Below the pieces are notes generated by a model, which did not search any database, was not told the origin of the DNA, and saw only the letters and a program-made list of their open reading frames with translations. Below are positions 22,505 to 31,962 of a DNA stretch of 64,000 bases, piece by piece (positions within the stretch are counted from its first letter, which is position 1; each line of letters begins with the position of its first letter). Position numbers and translations under genes: made by a program. This DNA comes from an uncultured Lachnospiraceae bacterium (lineage in GTDB: Bacteria > Bacillota > Clostridia > Lachnospirales > Lachnospiraceae). The stretch spans positions 54,787-118,786 of the forward strand of contig CACZBF010000009.1 of NCBI GenBank assembly GCA_902779355.1, given 5' to 3'.

Positions 22505-25360
22505 TTAATCCGTGACTCTGTTATTCGTTGTAATGTCTTCTGCCTGACCGGAAAGAAGTTCATCTTCCGTAGCCAAACCAAAGTAATATTTGAGGATTTT
22601 TGAGGTCACCTCTGCTGCGTTGGAGGAAGAATACCCATAGGCTATTCTCGTCGCGACAGCAAGTTTTGGGATGGTACTTCCGGTGCCGTCATAAGGTGCA
22701 TAGCAGACAAACAAGGCGTGGTTCGGACGTGTGACGATCTGCTGCGCAGTACCGGTTTTTCCCGCAACGGCAATGGGAAAATCCTCAAAATAGCTCTGCT
22801 CTTCCACCACCATGGCATTTCCTCGTTGGATCGCGCTCCATGTGGAATCCGTGATATCGGTCATCTCATTTTTTACTTTAGGCTTGTATGCCTCAATCTC
22901 CTCTCCGTCAGGGGAAGTCAATTTTTGCAGGAGCGTAAGATCATAGACCGTACCACGATTTGCCAACGCTGTGATATACCTTGCCAGATGCACGGTCGCA
23001 TAGTTATTATCGGACTGTCCGATGCTGGCAGTCACGGGATACTCTGTGGCAATATGCGGCGCGCTTTCCGGGATCTCAATACCGGTCTTATCACCAAGAC
23101 CATATTCTTCCGCGTACTTGGTCAGTTTACGGATACCGAGTGCATCTGAAAAGCTGAGATAACCATTTGCCAAACGGTAACCAACTTCATAGAAAAAGTA
23201 GTTACAGGAATCGCGGATGGCTTCCGATACATCAATGAAGCCGTGCGTCATGTGGTATGATCCGTAGATCCAGCAGGTAGGACCATTCGCAACGTTCTCA
23301 TAAACACCCTTGTCCTGGATCTTTTCGTCGACTGTGATAACGCCCTCTGTCAGACCGGCGGTCGCGGTCACCATTTTGAAGGTGGAACCGGGGGCCGTTT
23401 CTTCCTGTGTCGCATGGTCATATAACGGAAGCGATTTGTCATCCTGTAAAAGTTGATAATAGGCGGAATCCAGGTTATTTGCGAGACGGTTGTTGTCATA
23501 ACCGGGATACGTCACAAGTGCAAGCAGCTCGCCTGTTTGAGGATTGGTGATAACGCAGGACCCTGAGCATGGATCAAGCGCAAGCTGGGCCGGTGTCAAT
23601 TCCAGATTCTTGATCTTTTTTCGGAGGAAATCGAAAGAACTCATCTGCTCCGAAACAAGCGGCTGATAATCGGGATCTGTTGTCAACAGAACGCCCTGAT
23701 CGTAAAGAGCAAGACAAAGACTGCGACCGCCGATCATATCCTGATCGATCACATACTTATACACCTTTTTCGCAAAGGCGCGATCGTGATCTAAAGTGTC
23801 GATGATATAAGCCACAAGATTGTCATAGATCTCTGAGGAATCGGAATATTTTTCATTCAGTTCAAACTGCGTAATATCGATCCAGTTCTTTTCAATCGCA
23901 TGACGAAGGTACTCCTGAAGGCTGATTTCTCTCGCTCTCCATGCAAGATAAATGGTATCTGTCCGATCGATCTCGTCGCTGAGCAGAATATCGTTCTCTA
24001 CGAGCATCGTAACGATATAGTTCATATAATCTTTCAGTTCTTCATCTAAAAGATTAAACGGCAGCGGATCCTCCATGAGAAGCTGCGTCTGGATCATCGT
24101 GAGCGCGGATTGCTTTTTTTCCAGAAAGGCCGCCTCGATCCGCTGTTCATTTTCGGAGGCGTCCGGCGCCGAAAAATGATCGATGTTCAGGACGTTATTA
24201 TTGACCAGCGCATAATACACATCATAGATCGGGATCAAAATGTCCGAAGCGCTGCTACCGTTGGAAGCGTTATACTCTTTTAAGTTTGCGATCTTACTGT
24301 AAACGATCCCGGCAATCTCCTGCTCAAGGAGGTCATAAACTGCTTCGGTGAGATCTTTATCGATGGAAAGATAGAGATCATTGCCCGCTTTCGGTTCCAC
24401 AGTCTCCACGGTTTCCACGACTTTCCCGAGGTTGTCTACATAAAGGCGTTCATACCCCTTTTCTCCTTTCAGGGCAGAATCCATGACCTGCTCTATGCCG
24501 GCTTTTCCGACGGTATCTGTTAAGGCATACTGATCATTTCCTGCGGAATAGGTCTCGTATTCCGTTGCATCGATCTTGCCGGTGTATCCGATGATATGGC
24601 TGAAATACTCGCTGTCAACATACTTTCGGATCGTACTGGTTTCCACGGTAACGCCTTGCAGCCGGTATGCATTCTCACTGATGTAGGCGAGCGTTTCATC
24701 ACTGACAGCAGTCGCAATATCTGTGAGGATATACTTCTGATAGCTGTTTTGCGACATCGCATACCGTAAAACTATGATCCTGTAGAGTGTCGCAGGATCA
24801 TACTCCTCAGAGGACAACTGATATTTTTTATCTCCGGCGAGATAAGCGATCACATCATCCGGTGTGGACTCTCGTTCTGAGACGGTAAGCTTGTCGATGC
24901 TGCTCTTGCCGTAAACATCTGCGAGGAAACGGAGCTTGGCATTTCCTTCCGAAGCGAAACGAAATTGTCCGTTCACCATCTGAATACCAAAATCATTCTG
25001 GATCTGGTCTCCGTTCTGGTATAACACTTTGATGATCTCTGAGAGTTCGTCGTTGAGCTTTTTGTTCTTCTCTTTCGTACTCTCATAGCTTCCGTTATCT
25101 TCGATCCTAACCGTATACGCAAGCTCGTTATAGGCAAGGAGATTCCCGTTGCGATCAAAGATATTGCCGCGCGTACTGTCCAGAACACGTTCTTTTTCAA
25201 TTTTCAGTGTATAGTTTTCCTGATAGGACTGTCCGTTCACGATCTGAAGTGTAAACAGCCGCTGTATGATCAATACGGTCAGAACCACCATGACCGCAAG
25301 CAGCAGGATCAGACGGGATCGGAACACCCTTCCGAAAAAATCCTTGATCAATTCAAACAA
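22505..25360 (-). CDS. mrdA: Penicillin-binding protein 2 (class B transpeptidase)
   Basis: 951 residues. One N-terminal transmembrane helix (about 14-36), a dimerisation/pedestal domain (RVLDSTRGNIFDRNGNLLA) and the transpeptidase domain, with STFK (about 660), SCN (about 718) and KTGTAQ (about 869). A helical insertion of roughly 230 residues (about 335-565) makes it much longer than E. coli PBP2; long PBP2 proteins are known in Clostridia. It cross-links peptidoglycan in the elongasome with RodA. It overlaps mreD by 8 nt and precedes minC by 13 nt. Confidence 0.95.
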   Translation of the reverse strand: MFELIKDFFGRVFRSRLILLLAVMVVLTVLIIQRLFTLQIVNGQSYQENYTLKIEKERVLDSTRGNIFDRNGNLLAYNELAYTVRIEDNGSYESTKEKNKKLNDELSEIIKVLYQNGDQIQNDFGIQMVNGQFRFASEGNAKLRFLADVYGKSSIDKLTVSERESTPDDVIAYLAGDKKYQLSSEEYDPATLYRIIVLRYAMSQNSYQKYILTDIATAVSDETLAYISENAYRLQGVTVETSTIRKYVDSEYFSHIIGYTGKIDATEYETYSAGNDQYALTDTVGKAGIEQVMDSALKGEKGYERLYVDNLGKVVETVETVEPKAGNDLYLSIDKDLTEAVYDLLEQEIAGIVYSKIANLKEYNASNGSSASDILIPIYDVYYALVNNNVLNIDHFSAPDASENEQRIEAAFLEKKQSALTMIQTQLLMEDPLPFNLLDEELKDYMNYIVTMLVENDILLSDEIDRTDTIYLAWRAREISLQEYLRHAIEKNWIDITQFELNEKYSDSSEIYDNLVAYIIDTLDHDRAFAKKVYKYVIDQDMIGGRSLCLALYDQGVLLTTDPDYQPLVSEQMSSFDFLRKKIKNLELTPAQLALDPCSGSCVITNPQTGELLALVTYPGYDNNRLANNLDSAYYQLLQDDKSLPLYDHATQEETAPGSTFKMVTATAGLTEGVITVDEKIQDKGVYENVANGPTCWIYGSYHMTHGFIDVSEAIRDSCNYFFYEVGYRLANGYLSFSDALGIRKLTKYAEEYGLGDKTGIEIPESAPHIATEYPVTASIGQSDNNYATVHLARYITALANRGTVYDLTLLQKLTSPDGEEIEAYKPKVKNEMTDITDSTWSAIQRGNAMVVEEQSYFEDFPIAVAGKTGTAQQIVTRPNHALFVCYAPYDGTGSTIPKLAVATRIAYGYSSSNAAEVTSKILKYYFGLATEDELLSGQAEDITTNNRVTD

Positions 25361-25871
25361 ACTTTGCTGCGCTCCTTCTTTCGACTTCCTCCAGCTTCTG
25401 ATTGATCTTTAAGATCACAAAGTACAAAACCAAAGTGACCAGGATCGTATAGATCAACTCCGGCAGCATAATATGCATAAAGTAATACGGCAGATCAAAC
25501 TTCCCGCGGAATAAGAACAACTGGATGTAAATGATCATGTTACAAACAAGGTCGCTCGCGCTGATCAGAAGCATCGGGAGCTTTACGTCTTCCGGGTAAA
25601 AAAACTTCCGGAACATCCCATTGACATAACCGATATAGACATAGATCAGTGTGTAGATGCCGAGATACGTTCCGAAGAACAGATCAATCAGAAGTCCGCA
25701 GAAAAAACCGACCCAAAGCCCTTCTTTCCGCCCACGCATGAAACCAAATGAAGCAGTTACAATGACGAGAAGGTTCGGACTGATCGAACCGAAAGAAAGC
25801 ACCTGGAAAATGGTGCTCTGTAGAAGAAAACAAGCAATAATGATTGCTGCGATCGATAGTTTTCGCGCCAT
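25353..25871 (-). CDS. mreD: Rod shape-determining protein MreD
   Basis: 172 residues, all hydrophobic, with five or six predicted helices, the usual MreD profile: a start of the form MARKLSIAAIIIACFLLQST, and GFMRGRKEGLWVGFFCGLLIDLFFG in the middle (only partly quoted families match). MreD links MreC to the elongasome enzymes. It lies between mreC (2 nt) and mrdA (8-nt overlap), fixing its identity by synteny, since MreD sequences diverge quickly. Confidence 0.93.
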   Translation of the reverse strand: MARKLSIAAIIIACFLLQSTIFQVLSFGSISPNLLVIVTASFGFMRGRKEGLWVGFFCGLLIDLFFGTYLGIYTLIYVYIGYVNGMFRKFFYPEDVKLPMLLISASDLVCNMIIYIQLFLFRGKFDLPYYFMHIMLPELIYTILVTLVLYFVILKINQKLEEVERRSAAKFV

Positions 25872-25873
25872 CT

Positions 25874-26755
25874 TTATTCCGCCTCCAGACCGGTCGTATC
25901 CTTTAAGAACTTGATCACCAGAACTTCCTGGAGATGCTCAAAATCAACAACAGGCGTGATCGTGCCTGATTTTGTCAGATTGTTGGAATCATAATCCAGA
26001 CTGCTGATATATCCGATCATAATGCCGGGAACGTACTTGCTGCTGACTGTGCTTGTGACGATCGCATCGCCGACATGCACCTCGTCATCATCGTCTTTTA
26101 ACTTCGTCAGCGAAAGCTTCTGCTCTGCGTTCATCAGGATCAGATCGCCATTGACGATACAAAGATCAGAGGTGGATAAAACCATCGCGCTGACCTGACT
26201 GATATCGTCGACAATGGCGCGTACTTTTGCATAGTTTGCACCGACGGAGGTCACAATACCGACAAGTCCTTCATCGGCGATGACGTTCATATCGACTTCG
26301 ATCCCGTCGTTGGCGCCTTTATCAATGAGAAATGTCGAGAACCAGTTGCCGGTATCTTTCCCGATCACATGGGCGGCAACTTTTTCATAATCCGGATATT
26401 TCTCATCAAGAGAAAGAAGCTTCCGGTAGTTCTCCACATCATATTGTTCGAGCTGGATGCCGTTTAGCTGCTCGGTCAGTTCACTCACCTGACGTTTAAG
26501 AAGTTCATTCTCCGCCTGCACTTCCTGTAGGGTTTCCAGATTCCCAATAGAATCGGAAAGAAGGGATCCTATACGATTGATCCCTTGTTGCATCGGCGTA
26601 AAAACATACCCGGCAGCCACTTTCAGCGGACCGCCGGACAGGTTTAACGTAAAACTGAGCAACATTACGACAATGCACGAGATCGTCACGATCAAAAGAA
26701 GGTATCGCGGCGGAAGCGCATTCTTGCTTTTCCGTTTGAATGTACGTCGTCTCAT
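25874..26755 (-). CDS. mreC: Rod shape-determining protein MreC
   Basis: 293 residues. A basic N-terminus and one transmembrane helix (about 19-40) precede a coiled coil (about 70-110, LQEVQAENELLKRQVSELTE) and two beta domains (DKGANDGIEVDMNV, GLVGIVTSVGANYAKV). This is the MreC layout: an extracytoplasmic scaffold that activates PBP2/RodA. It is 41 nt downstream of mreB and 2 nt from mreD. Confidence 0.95.
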   Translation of the reverse strand: MRRRTFKRKSKNALPPRYLLLIVTISCIVVMLLSFTLNLSGGPLKVAAGYVFTPMQQGINRIGSLLSDSIGNLETLQEVQAENELLKRQVSELTEQLNGIQLEQYDVENYRKLLSLDEKYPDYEKVAAHVIGKDTGNWFSTFLIDKGANDGIEVDMNVIADEGLVGIVTSVGANYAKVRAIVDDISQVSAMVLSTSDLCIVNGDLILMNAEQKLSLTKLKDDDDEVHVGDAIVTSTVSSKYVPGIMIGYISSLDYDSNNLTKSGTITPVVDFEHLQEVLVIKFLKDTTGLEAE

Positions 26756-26796
26756 AGATTCCTCAAGGCGCTTTCCATGAAAAAAGCATGTCCCGT

Positions 26797-27813
26797 TTAT
26801 TCTAAGATCCGGGTTTTTTTACTGTAGGCGAGATGCCGGTACTTGGGATCGGAAACGATCTTGACCAGCCCTCTTGCGGCAGTTTCTTCGGGCGTATCAC
26901 AGGTGTTGACCTTGATCCCGGTGATCTCGGTAAACAATGTATCCAGATCCTTAATCTGCGAACCGCCTCCGGTGATATAAATACCGTCATGTATGATGTC
27001 CTTTGCAAGCTCCGGCGGCGTGCGTTCCAAGATCATCTTAATGGAGTTGCAGATGGAATTCAGATCTCCTTTGATGGCATCGTTGACAGTCTCGGCGGTC
27101 ACTTCCATTTCGACCGGAAGGCCGGATAAAAGATTCCGTCCCACGACAACAGAAGCTTCAGTATTGCCGCCAATCCCGGAAGCAAGGGTTTCTTTTAATC
27201 CCATCGCGCTCTTCTGCCCGATCACGAGTGAGAAATTTTTCTTGATGTAGTTGAGAATGGACTCGTCAATGCGATTGCCGCCAAAATCAAGGAGCGAAGA
27301 AATAACGAGTCCCCCCAGAGAGATCACGGAGATCTCTGTCGTATCTGCACCGAAATCCACAACCATGATACCGGTAGGCTGATTGACATCCAGCCCGAGC
27401 CCGACCGCATCGGCGATGGGCTTTTTGCAAAGCAGCACTAATTTACTTTTCAGGCTGCTCTTATAAAAGATATCAAAAAAAGCGCGCTCTTCTACTTCTG
27501 TGATGTCAGCAGGAACTGCCACTACAAATTCCGCACCACGGACTTTTCCTTTTGTGTTTTTTTCCAGGAACTCATAGAGCATGGTCTGCATGAAGTTATA
27601 ATCCGCGATCACGCCTTTGCTGATCGGAAATTTGATGGAGATCTCCTCCGGCACCTTTTCATACATGTCATAGGCGCTGTCTCCATATGCATAAAGGCGA
27701 TCTTTTCCCTTGATTGCGACGGTGTTCTTTTCGCTGAAGACTTTCCCCAGAGACTTGGAATAAACTTTCAGATTCCGCGTTCCGAGATCGACTCCGTAAA
27801 TATTATTTCCCAC
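26797..27813 (-). CDS. mreB: Rod shape-determining actin MreB
   Basis: 338 residues from a GTG at 27813. An upstream in-frame TTG would place the AGGAGG ribosome binding site inside the gene, so GTG, 9 nt after AGGAGG, is the better start. Actin-fold nucleotide motifs: GVDLGTRNLKV (phosphate 1), MVVDFGADTTEISV (phosphate 2) and ITGGGSQIKDL (adenosine). Slightly divergent from model MreBs, but first in an mreB-mreC-mreD-mrdA cluster. It forms membrane filaments that guide cell-wall elongation, which implies a rod or ovoid cell. Confidence 0.93.
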   Translation of the reverse strand: MGNNIYGVDLGTRNLKVYSKSLGKVFSEKNTVAIKGKDRLYAYGDSAYDMYEKVPEEISIKFPISKGVIADYNFMQTMLYEFLEKNTKGKVRGAEFVVAVPADITEVEERAFFDIFYKSSLKSKLVLLCKKPIADAVGLGLDVNQPTGIMVVDFGADTTEISVISLGGLVISSLLDFGGNRIDESILNYIKKNFSLVIGQKSAMGLKETLASGIGGNTEASVVVGRNLLSGLPVEMEVTAETVNDAIKGDLNSICNSIKMILERTPPELAKDIIHDGIYITGGGSQIKDLDTLFTEITGIKVNTCDTPEETAARGLVKIVSDPKYRHLAYSKKTRILE

Positions 27814-27852
27814 AGACGGTATCCTCCTATACAAAAAACCACACTAATCTTA

Positions 27853-29157
27853 TCATATCAGGCCTTTTGGAACAAGATTCTTCTCATAAAGTTTTTGCAG
27901 GGACATGAGTATGCCGAACTTTGCATGATACCAGGTCAGACCGCCCTGGAAATAAACTGCATAAGGCTCCCGAAGCGGTCCGTCGGCACTTAGCTCAATG
28001 GACGAACCCTGTACAAAAGCACCTGCGGCCATGATCACAGGACTGTCATACCCCGGCATATCCCAGGGTTCCGGCGTAACAAAGCTGTCAACCGGTGCTG
28101 CAGCCTGGATCCCTTCGCAGAATGCAAGCAGCCGTTCTTTCGAACCAAGCGTGACAGCCTGTATGATGTCGTGTCTGGTCTCAGAACCGTTCGGGATCAC
28201 GGGAAATCCCAGTTTTTCATAGAGATTCGCAGCAAAGATCGCGCCTTTCAGCGCGCCGGCGGTGACAACGGGAGCAAGGAAAAGCCCTTGATAAAACTCT
28301 CTCATGATACCGAGGCTGGCGCCGACTTCCTTCCCAAGCCCTGGTGATGTCAACCGCGCAGCCGCCTGTGCGATATATTCTGCTCTTCCGGCAAGATACC
28401 CGCCACATCGGCAAAGACCGCCGCCCGGATTTTTGATAAGGGATCCGGCGATCAGATCTGCACCGTATTGGGACGGCTCTTCTGTTTCGACGAACTCACC
28501 GTAACAGTTGTCCACAAGGATGATCAGATCATCTTTGCATTTGCGCAGAAAGGCGATCAATTCGGCAATCTGGGCAACCGAAAAAGAAGGCCTGGTTTGA
28601 TATCCTTTGGATCTTTGGATCGTAACCATACGGGTTTTGGAATGGATCGCGTTTTTGATCGCGTCATAGTCAAAAGTGCCATCAGGCAGTAGATCCACCT
28701 GTCGATACGTGATCTGATATTCCGCCAGAGAGCCTCTTGACGGTCGGATGCCGATCACCTCTTCCAAGGTGTCATAGGGCTTTCCCACAGGGGACAAAAG
28801 TTCGTCTCCCGGGCGAAGGTTACTCATCAATGCAAGTGCAAGAGCCTGTGTCCCGCAAGTGATCTGTGGACGTACAAGTGCGTCCTCTGTTTGGAACACA
28901 GCTGCGTACACTTTTTCGAGCGTCTCACGACCGATATCATCATAGCCATAGCCGCTGGAACTTTCAAAGCAGGCTGCGCTGACCTTTTTTCGGCGCATAG
29001 CGCCTAGCACCTTCAACTGATTGTATTCTGCTGTCTCATCGATCGCAGAAAAACGTTCAGAAAGGTTCTGCTCTATGGCCTGTGCATATTTGAGGACCTC
29101 CGGCGAAATGCCAAGTGCCTCATATTGTGTGGGTATGATAGAGGATTCTTTTCCCAT
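27853..29157 (-). CDS. Methionine gamma-lyase family PLP enzyme (YnbB type)
   Basis: 434 residues from the ATG at 29157; a TTG six bases upstream is an alternative with closer Shine-Dalgarno spacing. The fold-type I PLP core shows RPQITCGTQALALAL (cofactor phosphate region), a VDNCYGEF Asp and the Schiff-base Lys in SLIKNPGGG. The family has been called aluminium resistance protein, but its real substrate is unproven; C-S lyase chemistry is inferred. It follows miaA closely, as in other Firmicutes mutSL-miaA regions, and lies just ahead of mreB. Confidence 0.85.
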   Translation of the reverse strand: MGKESSIIPTQYEALGISPEVLKYAQAIEQNLSERFSAIDETAEYNQLKVLGAMRRKKVSAACFESSSGYGYDDIGRETLEKVYAAVFQTEDALVRPQITCGTQALALALMSNLRPGDELLSPVGKPYDTLEEVIGIRPSRGSLAEYQITYRQVDLLPDGTFDYDAIKNAIHSKTRMVTIQRSKGYQTRPSFSVAQIAELIAFLRKCKDDLIILVDNCYGEFVETEEPSQYGADLIAGSLIKNPGGGLCRCGGYLAGRAEYIAQAAARLTSPGLGKEVGASLGIMREFYQGLFLAPVVTAGALKGAIFAANLYEKLGFPVIPNGSETRHDIIQAVTLGSKERLLAFCEGIQAAAPVDSFVTPEPWDMPGYDSPVIMAAGAFVQGSSIELSADGPLREPYAVYFQGGLTWYHAKFGILMSLQKLYEKNLVPKGLI

Positions 29158-29159
29158 GT

Positions 29160-30110
29160 TCAAAGGATCTCCTTTTCCGCAAGCTTTTCGATCATGTATT
29201 GCACGACGTCTTCTGTCTTTGGATAATCTTCCCGTTTGATCCAGAGGATGTCTTTTTCCCGATTCATCCAGGTCAACTGCCGCTTTGCAAAATGCCTGCT
29301 ATCTCGCTTGATCCGATAGACGGCTTCCTCAAAACTGAGTTCGCCTTCAAGGTGTAGCAGGATCTCTTTGTATCCGAGGCCTTGCATGGAGACCATCTCT
29401 TTCGTATATCCTGCATCATAAAGACGTTTGACTTCATTAAGCAGACCTTTTTCGATCATAAGATCCACTCGTTTGTCGATCCGTGCATAGAGTGTTTGCC
29501 GATCCATGGTCAGACAAAAATAGGCGGCATTGTATGCCGGAGGCTTCTGCCGCTCTAATGCATTGGATGCGGAGATTGGCGTGCCGGAGAGCCGGTAGAA
29601 TTCAATCGCGCGGATCTGACGCTTGACGTTATGCGGATGGATCGTCTCTGCTGAAACCGGGTCAACTTCTTTCAGCATTTCATGAAGTGCCTCCGGCCCG
29701 TCTTTTTTTGCGATCTCTTCCAGTTCCTGTCGCAGGGTCGGATCGGATGAAGTCTCCGTAAAATCGATCCCGTAAAGAAGGGCCTGGATATAAAAGCCTG
29801 TGCCGCCGCAGATGATGGGGATCATCCCGGCTTTTTGGATCTTGCGGACAGCCTTTTTCGCCATCTCCTGAAAGCAGACGACATGAAAGGGTTCATCCGG
29901 TTTTAACACATCGATCAGGTAATGGGGAACACCCTGCATTTCGTCTTGTGTGATCTTGGCGGTCCCGATGTCCATGCCCTGATAGACCTGCATCGAATCT
30001 GCCGAAATGACGGCGCCGTTGATCTTTTTTGCAAGCGCAATCGCCGTGTCGCTTTTTCCGACCGCAGTCGGTCCGGCGATGATGACCAGTGGATCCTTCT
30101 TCTCAGTCAT
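29160..30110 (-). CDS. miaA: tRNA dimethylallyltransferase MiaA
   Basis: 316 residues from the ATG at 30110, 1 nt after the mutL stop, with GAGGG about 11 nt upstream; a longer in-frame extension would overlap mutL. The P-loop GPTAVGKS is at 13-20, SADSMQVYQGMDIGTAK follows, and the C-terminal RQLTWMNRE is typical. MiaA adds a dimethylallyl group to A37 of tRNAs reading UNN codons. It is in the mutS-mutL-miaA order. The hfq gene that often follows miaA is not here. Confidence 0.96.
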   Translation of the reverse strand: MTEKKDPLVIIAGPTAVGKSDTAIALAKKINGAVISADSMQVYQGMDIGTAKITQDEMQGVPHYLIDVLKPDEPFHVVCFQEMAKKAVRKIQKAGMIPIICGGTGFYIQALLYGIDFTETSSDPTLRQELEEIAKKDGPEALHEMLKEVDPVSAETIHPHNVKRQIRAIEFYRLSGTPISASNALERQKPPAYNAAYFCLTMDRQTLYARIDKRVDLMIEKGLLNEVKRLYDAGYTKEMVSMQGLGYKEILLHLEGELSFEEAVYRIKRDSRHFAKRQLTWMNREKDILWIKREDYPKTEDVVQYMIEKLAEKEIL

Positions 30111-30111
30111 A

Positions 30112-31950
30112 TCAGAGCACCCTCTTAAATTTCTTTTCGAGATCATAACGGCTCATCCGGATCGTAGTCGGCCTGCCGTGTGGGCAATGATAAGGGTTTT
30201 GCAGTGTCAGCATCTCGTCAAACAGAGTCTGAAACTCCTTCGTAGAGATGTGCATATTCCCTTTGATCGCAGCCTTGCAGGACATCGTGGCAATCCGCAG
30301 ATAGAGCTGATCGTTCTCGACAAGACGGTCATTTTCGTTGAGATCATCCAACATCTCAAGGAACAACTGTCGTTCGTCCAGTCCGTAAATGTCCGCGGGA
30401 ACAGCGGTGATCCTGTATTCCGAACCACCGAAATGCTCGATCTCATATCCGAGCTTTTGAAAATCGGAAAGATAGCGTTGCAGGGTTGCTTCTTCTGCGG
30501 TGGAAAGCGATAACACCATGGCAGGCGCAATTTGCTGACTGAGAGGCTCTTTTTCCTCTTTTCTTTTCATCAGGCGTTCAAAAATGACCTTCTCATGTGC
30601 GGCATGCTGGTCGACAAGGAACAGGTCCTCTCCCATTTCCACGATCCAATAAGTATCAAAGGTCTGGCCGAGGATGCGGTATTGCTGCTTTGTCTCCGCA
30701 GAAAAGAAAGGTAGTGTCTGCTGTTCGTAGCTGACTTCCTCACGAGACTCATATTTGGGCTCATAAGGGGTGTCCTGACGAATTCCTGCGCGGATCTGAT
30801 CCTTTAGCTTGAGAAGGCGTTCCCTCTCAAACGGCTCTGTATGAGAAAGCGTATCTTTTGCTTCATAATGTTCTTGTGGCGGAGTGACCGGGTGAGGTGC
30901 CTTTGCGACTTCTTCTTGTTGCACCGCTTCTTCTTTCCCGAAGGTCGCTTCCGGGATCAGTTCTGTCTCTTTCAAACACGCACTGATGCTTTCCGAGATA
31001 AAACGATAAAGCTCTTCTCCCTTTGAGAAACGCAGCTCCAACTTTTGCGGATGTACATTCACATCCACATCTTTTCCGTCAACCGTAAAGGAAAGTGCCG
31101 TAAATGGATATTGATGCTGCATAAGGTAGGTGCGATAGGCATCCTCGATCCCTTTTGCGATCAGATCGCTTTTGACATAGCGTCCGTTTACAAAGTAGTT
31201 TTCAAAATTCCGGTTGCCCCGTGTCACAATCGGTTTGCCGATATAACCGGTCAAACGCATGGAACCGGAAGAGGCATCGATCGGGATCAGAGAAGAAGCA
31301 ATGTCCTTCCCGTAGAGATGATAAATGATCTCCTGTGCGGAGGCATTCCCCGATGTAAAAAGCCTGGTCTGCCCGTGGGACAGAAATTGAAAAGCGATAT
31401 CCGGATGGGATAAAGCCATATGCTGCAACAATGCATGGACGTAACCTGCTTCGGTCTGAGGAGTCTTTAAGAATTTCCGTCTGGCCGGTGTCTGGTAAAA
31501 AAGCGACCGTACCAGAAACGTTGTGCCATTAGGCGCACCGATTTCTTCGAGGCTCACTTCTCTCGCTCCCTCGATCACATAACGGGTGCCAAGAAGTGCT
31601 TCTGCAGGCTTGGTGATCAGTTCGACTCGCGAGACCGCAGCGATGCTGGAGAGTGCTTCTCCCCGAAATCCAAGTGTCAAGATCTCATCGAGATCAGCTG
31701 CTGTTCGGATTTTGCTGGTTGCATGGGAATAAAATGCGAGTGGCACTTGGTCTTTTGTCATACCACATCCGTTGTCGGTCACACGGATTAACTCCATGCC
31801 ACCGTCTTTGATCTCGACGGTGATCGCGGTAGCGCCGGCATCGATCGCATTTTCGACCAGTTCTTTCACAACGGAGGAAGGGCGTTCGATCACTTCCCCT
31901 GCCGCGATCAGATCAATGGTTGCTTTGTCGAGTATTCTGATTTCAGGCAT
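30112..31950 (-). CDS. mutL: DNA mismatch repair protein MutL
   Basis: 612 residues. The N-terminal GHKL ATPase has IAAGEV, ENAIDAGA, DNGCGM and GFRGEALSSI (about 94-103). A variable linker (about 335-420) is followed by the C-terminal dimerisation/endonuclease domain with DQHAAHEKVIFE (about 446-457) and the CPHGRPT and FKR motifs near the end. These metal-binding motifs mark the nicking type of MutL found in bacteria without MutH. It lies 12 nt downstream of mutS. Confidence 0.97.
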   Translation of the reverse strand: MPEIRILDKATIDLIAAGEVIERPSSVVKELVENAIDAGATAITVEIKDGGMELIRVTDNGCGMTKDQVPLAFYSHATSKIRTAADLDEILTLGFRGEALSSIAAVSRVELITKPAEALLGTRYVIEGAREVSLEEIGAPNGTTFLVRSLFYQTPARRKFLKTPQTEAGYVHALLQHMALSHPDIAFQFLSHGQTRLFTSGNASAQEIIYHLYGKDIASSLIPIDASSGSMRLTGYIGKPIVTRGNRNFENYFVNGRYVKSDLIAKGIEDAYRTYLMQHQYPFTALSFTVDGKDVDVNVHPQKLELRFSKGEELYRFISESISACLKETELIPEATFGKEEAVQQEEVAKAPHPVTPPQEHYEAKDTLSHTEPFERERLLKLKDQIRAGIRQDTPYEPKYESREEVSYEQQTLPFFSAETKQQYRILGQTFDTYWIVEMGEDLFLVDQHAAHEKVIFERLMKRKEEKEPLSQQIAPAMVLSLSTAEEATLQRYLSDFQKLGYEIEHFGGSEYRITAVPADIYGLDERQLFLEMLDDLNENDRLVENDQLYLRIATMSCKAAIKGNMHISTKEFQTLFDEMLTLQNPYHCPHGRPTTIRMSRYDLEKKFKRVL

Positions 31951-31962
31951 CTTAATTCCTCT

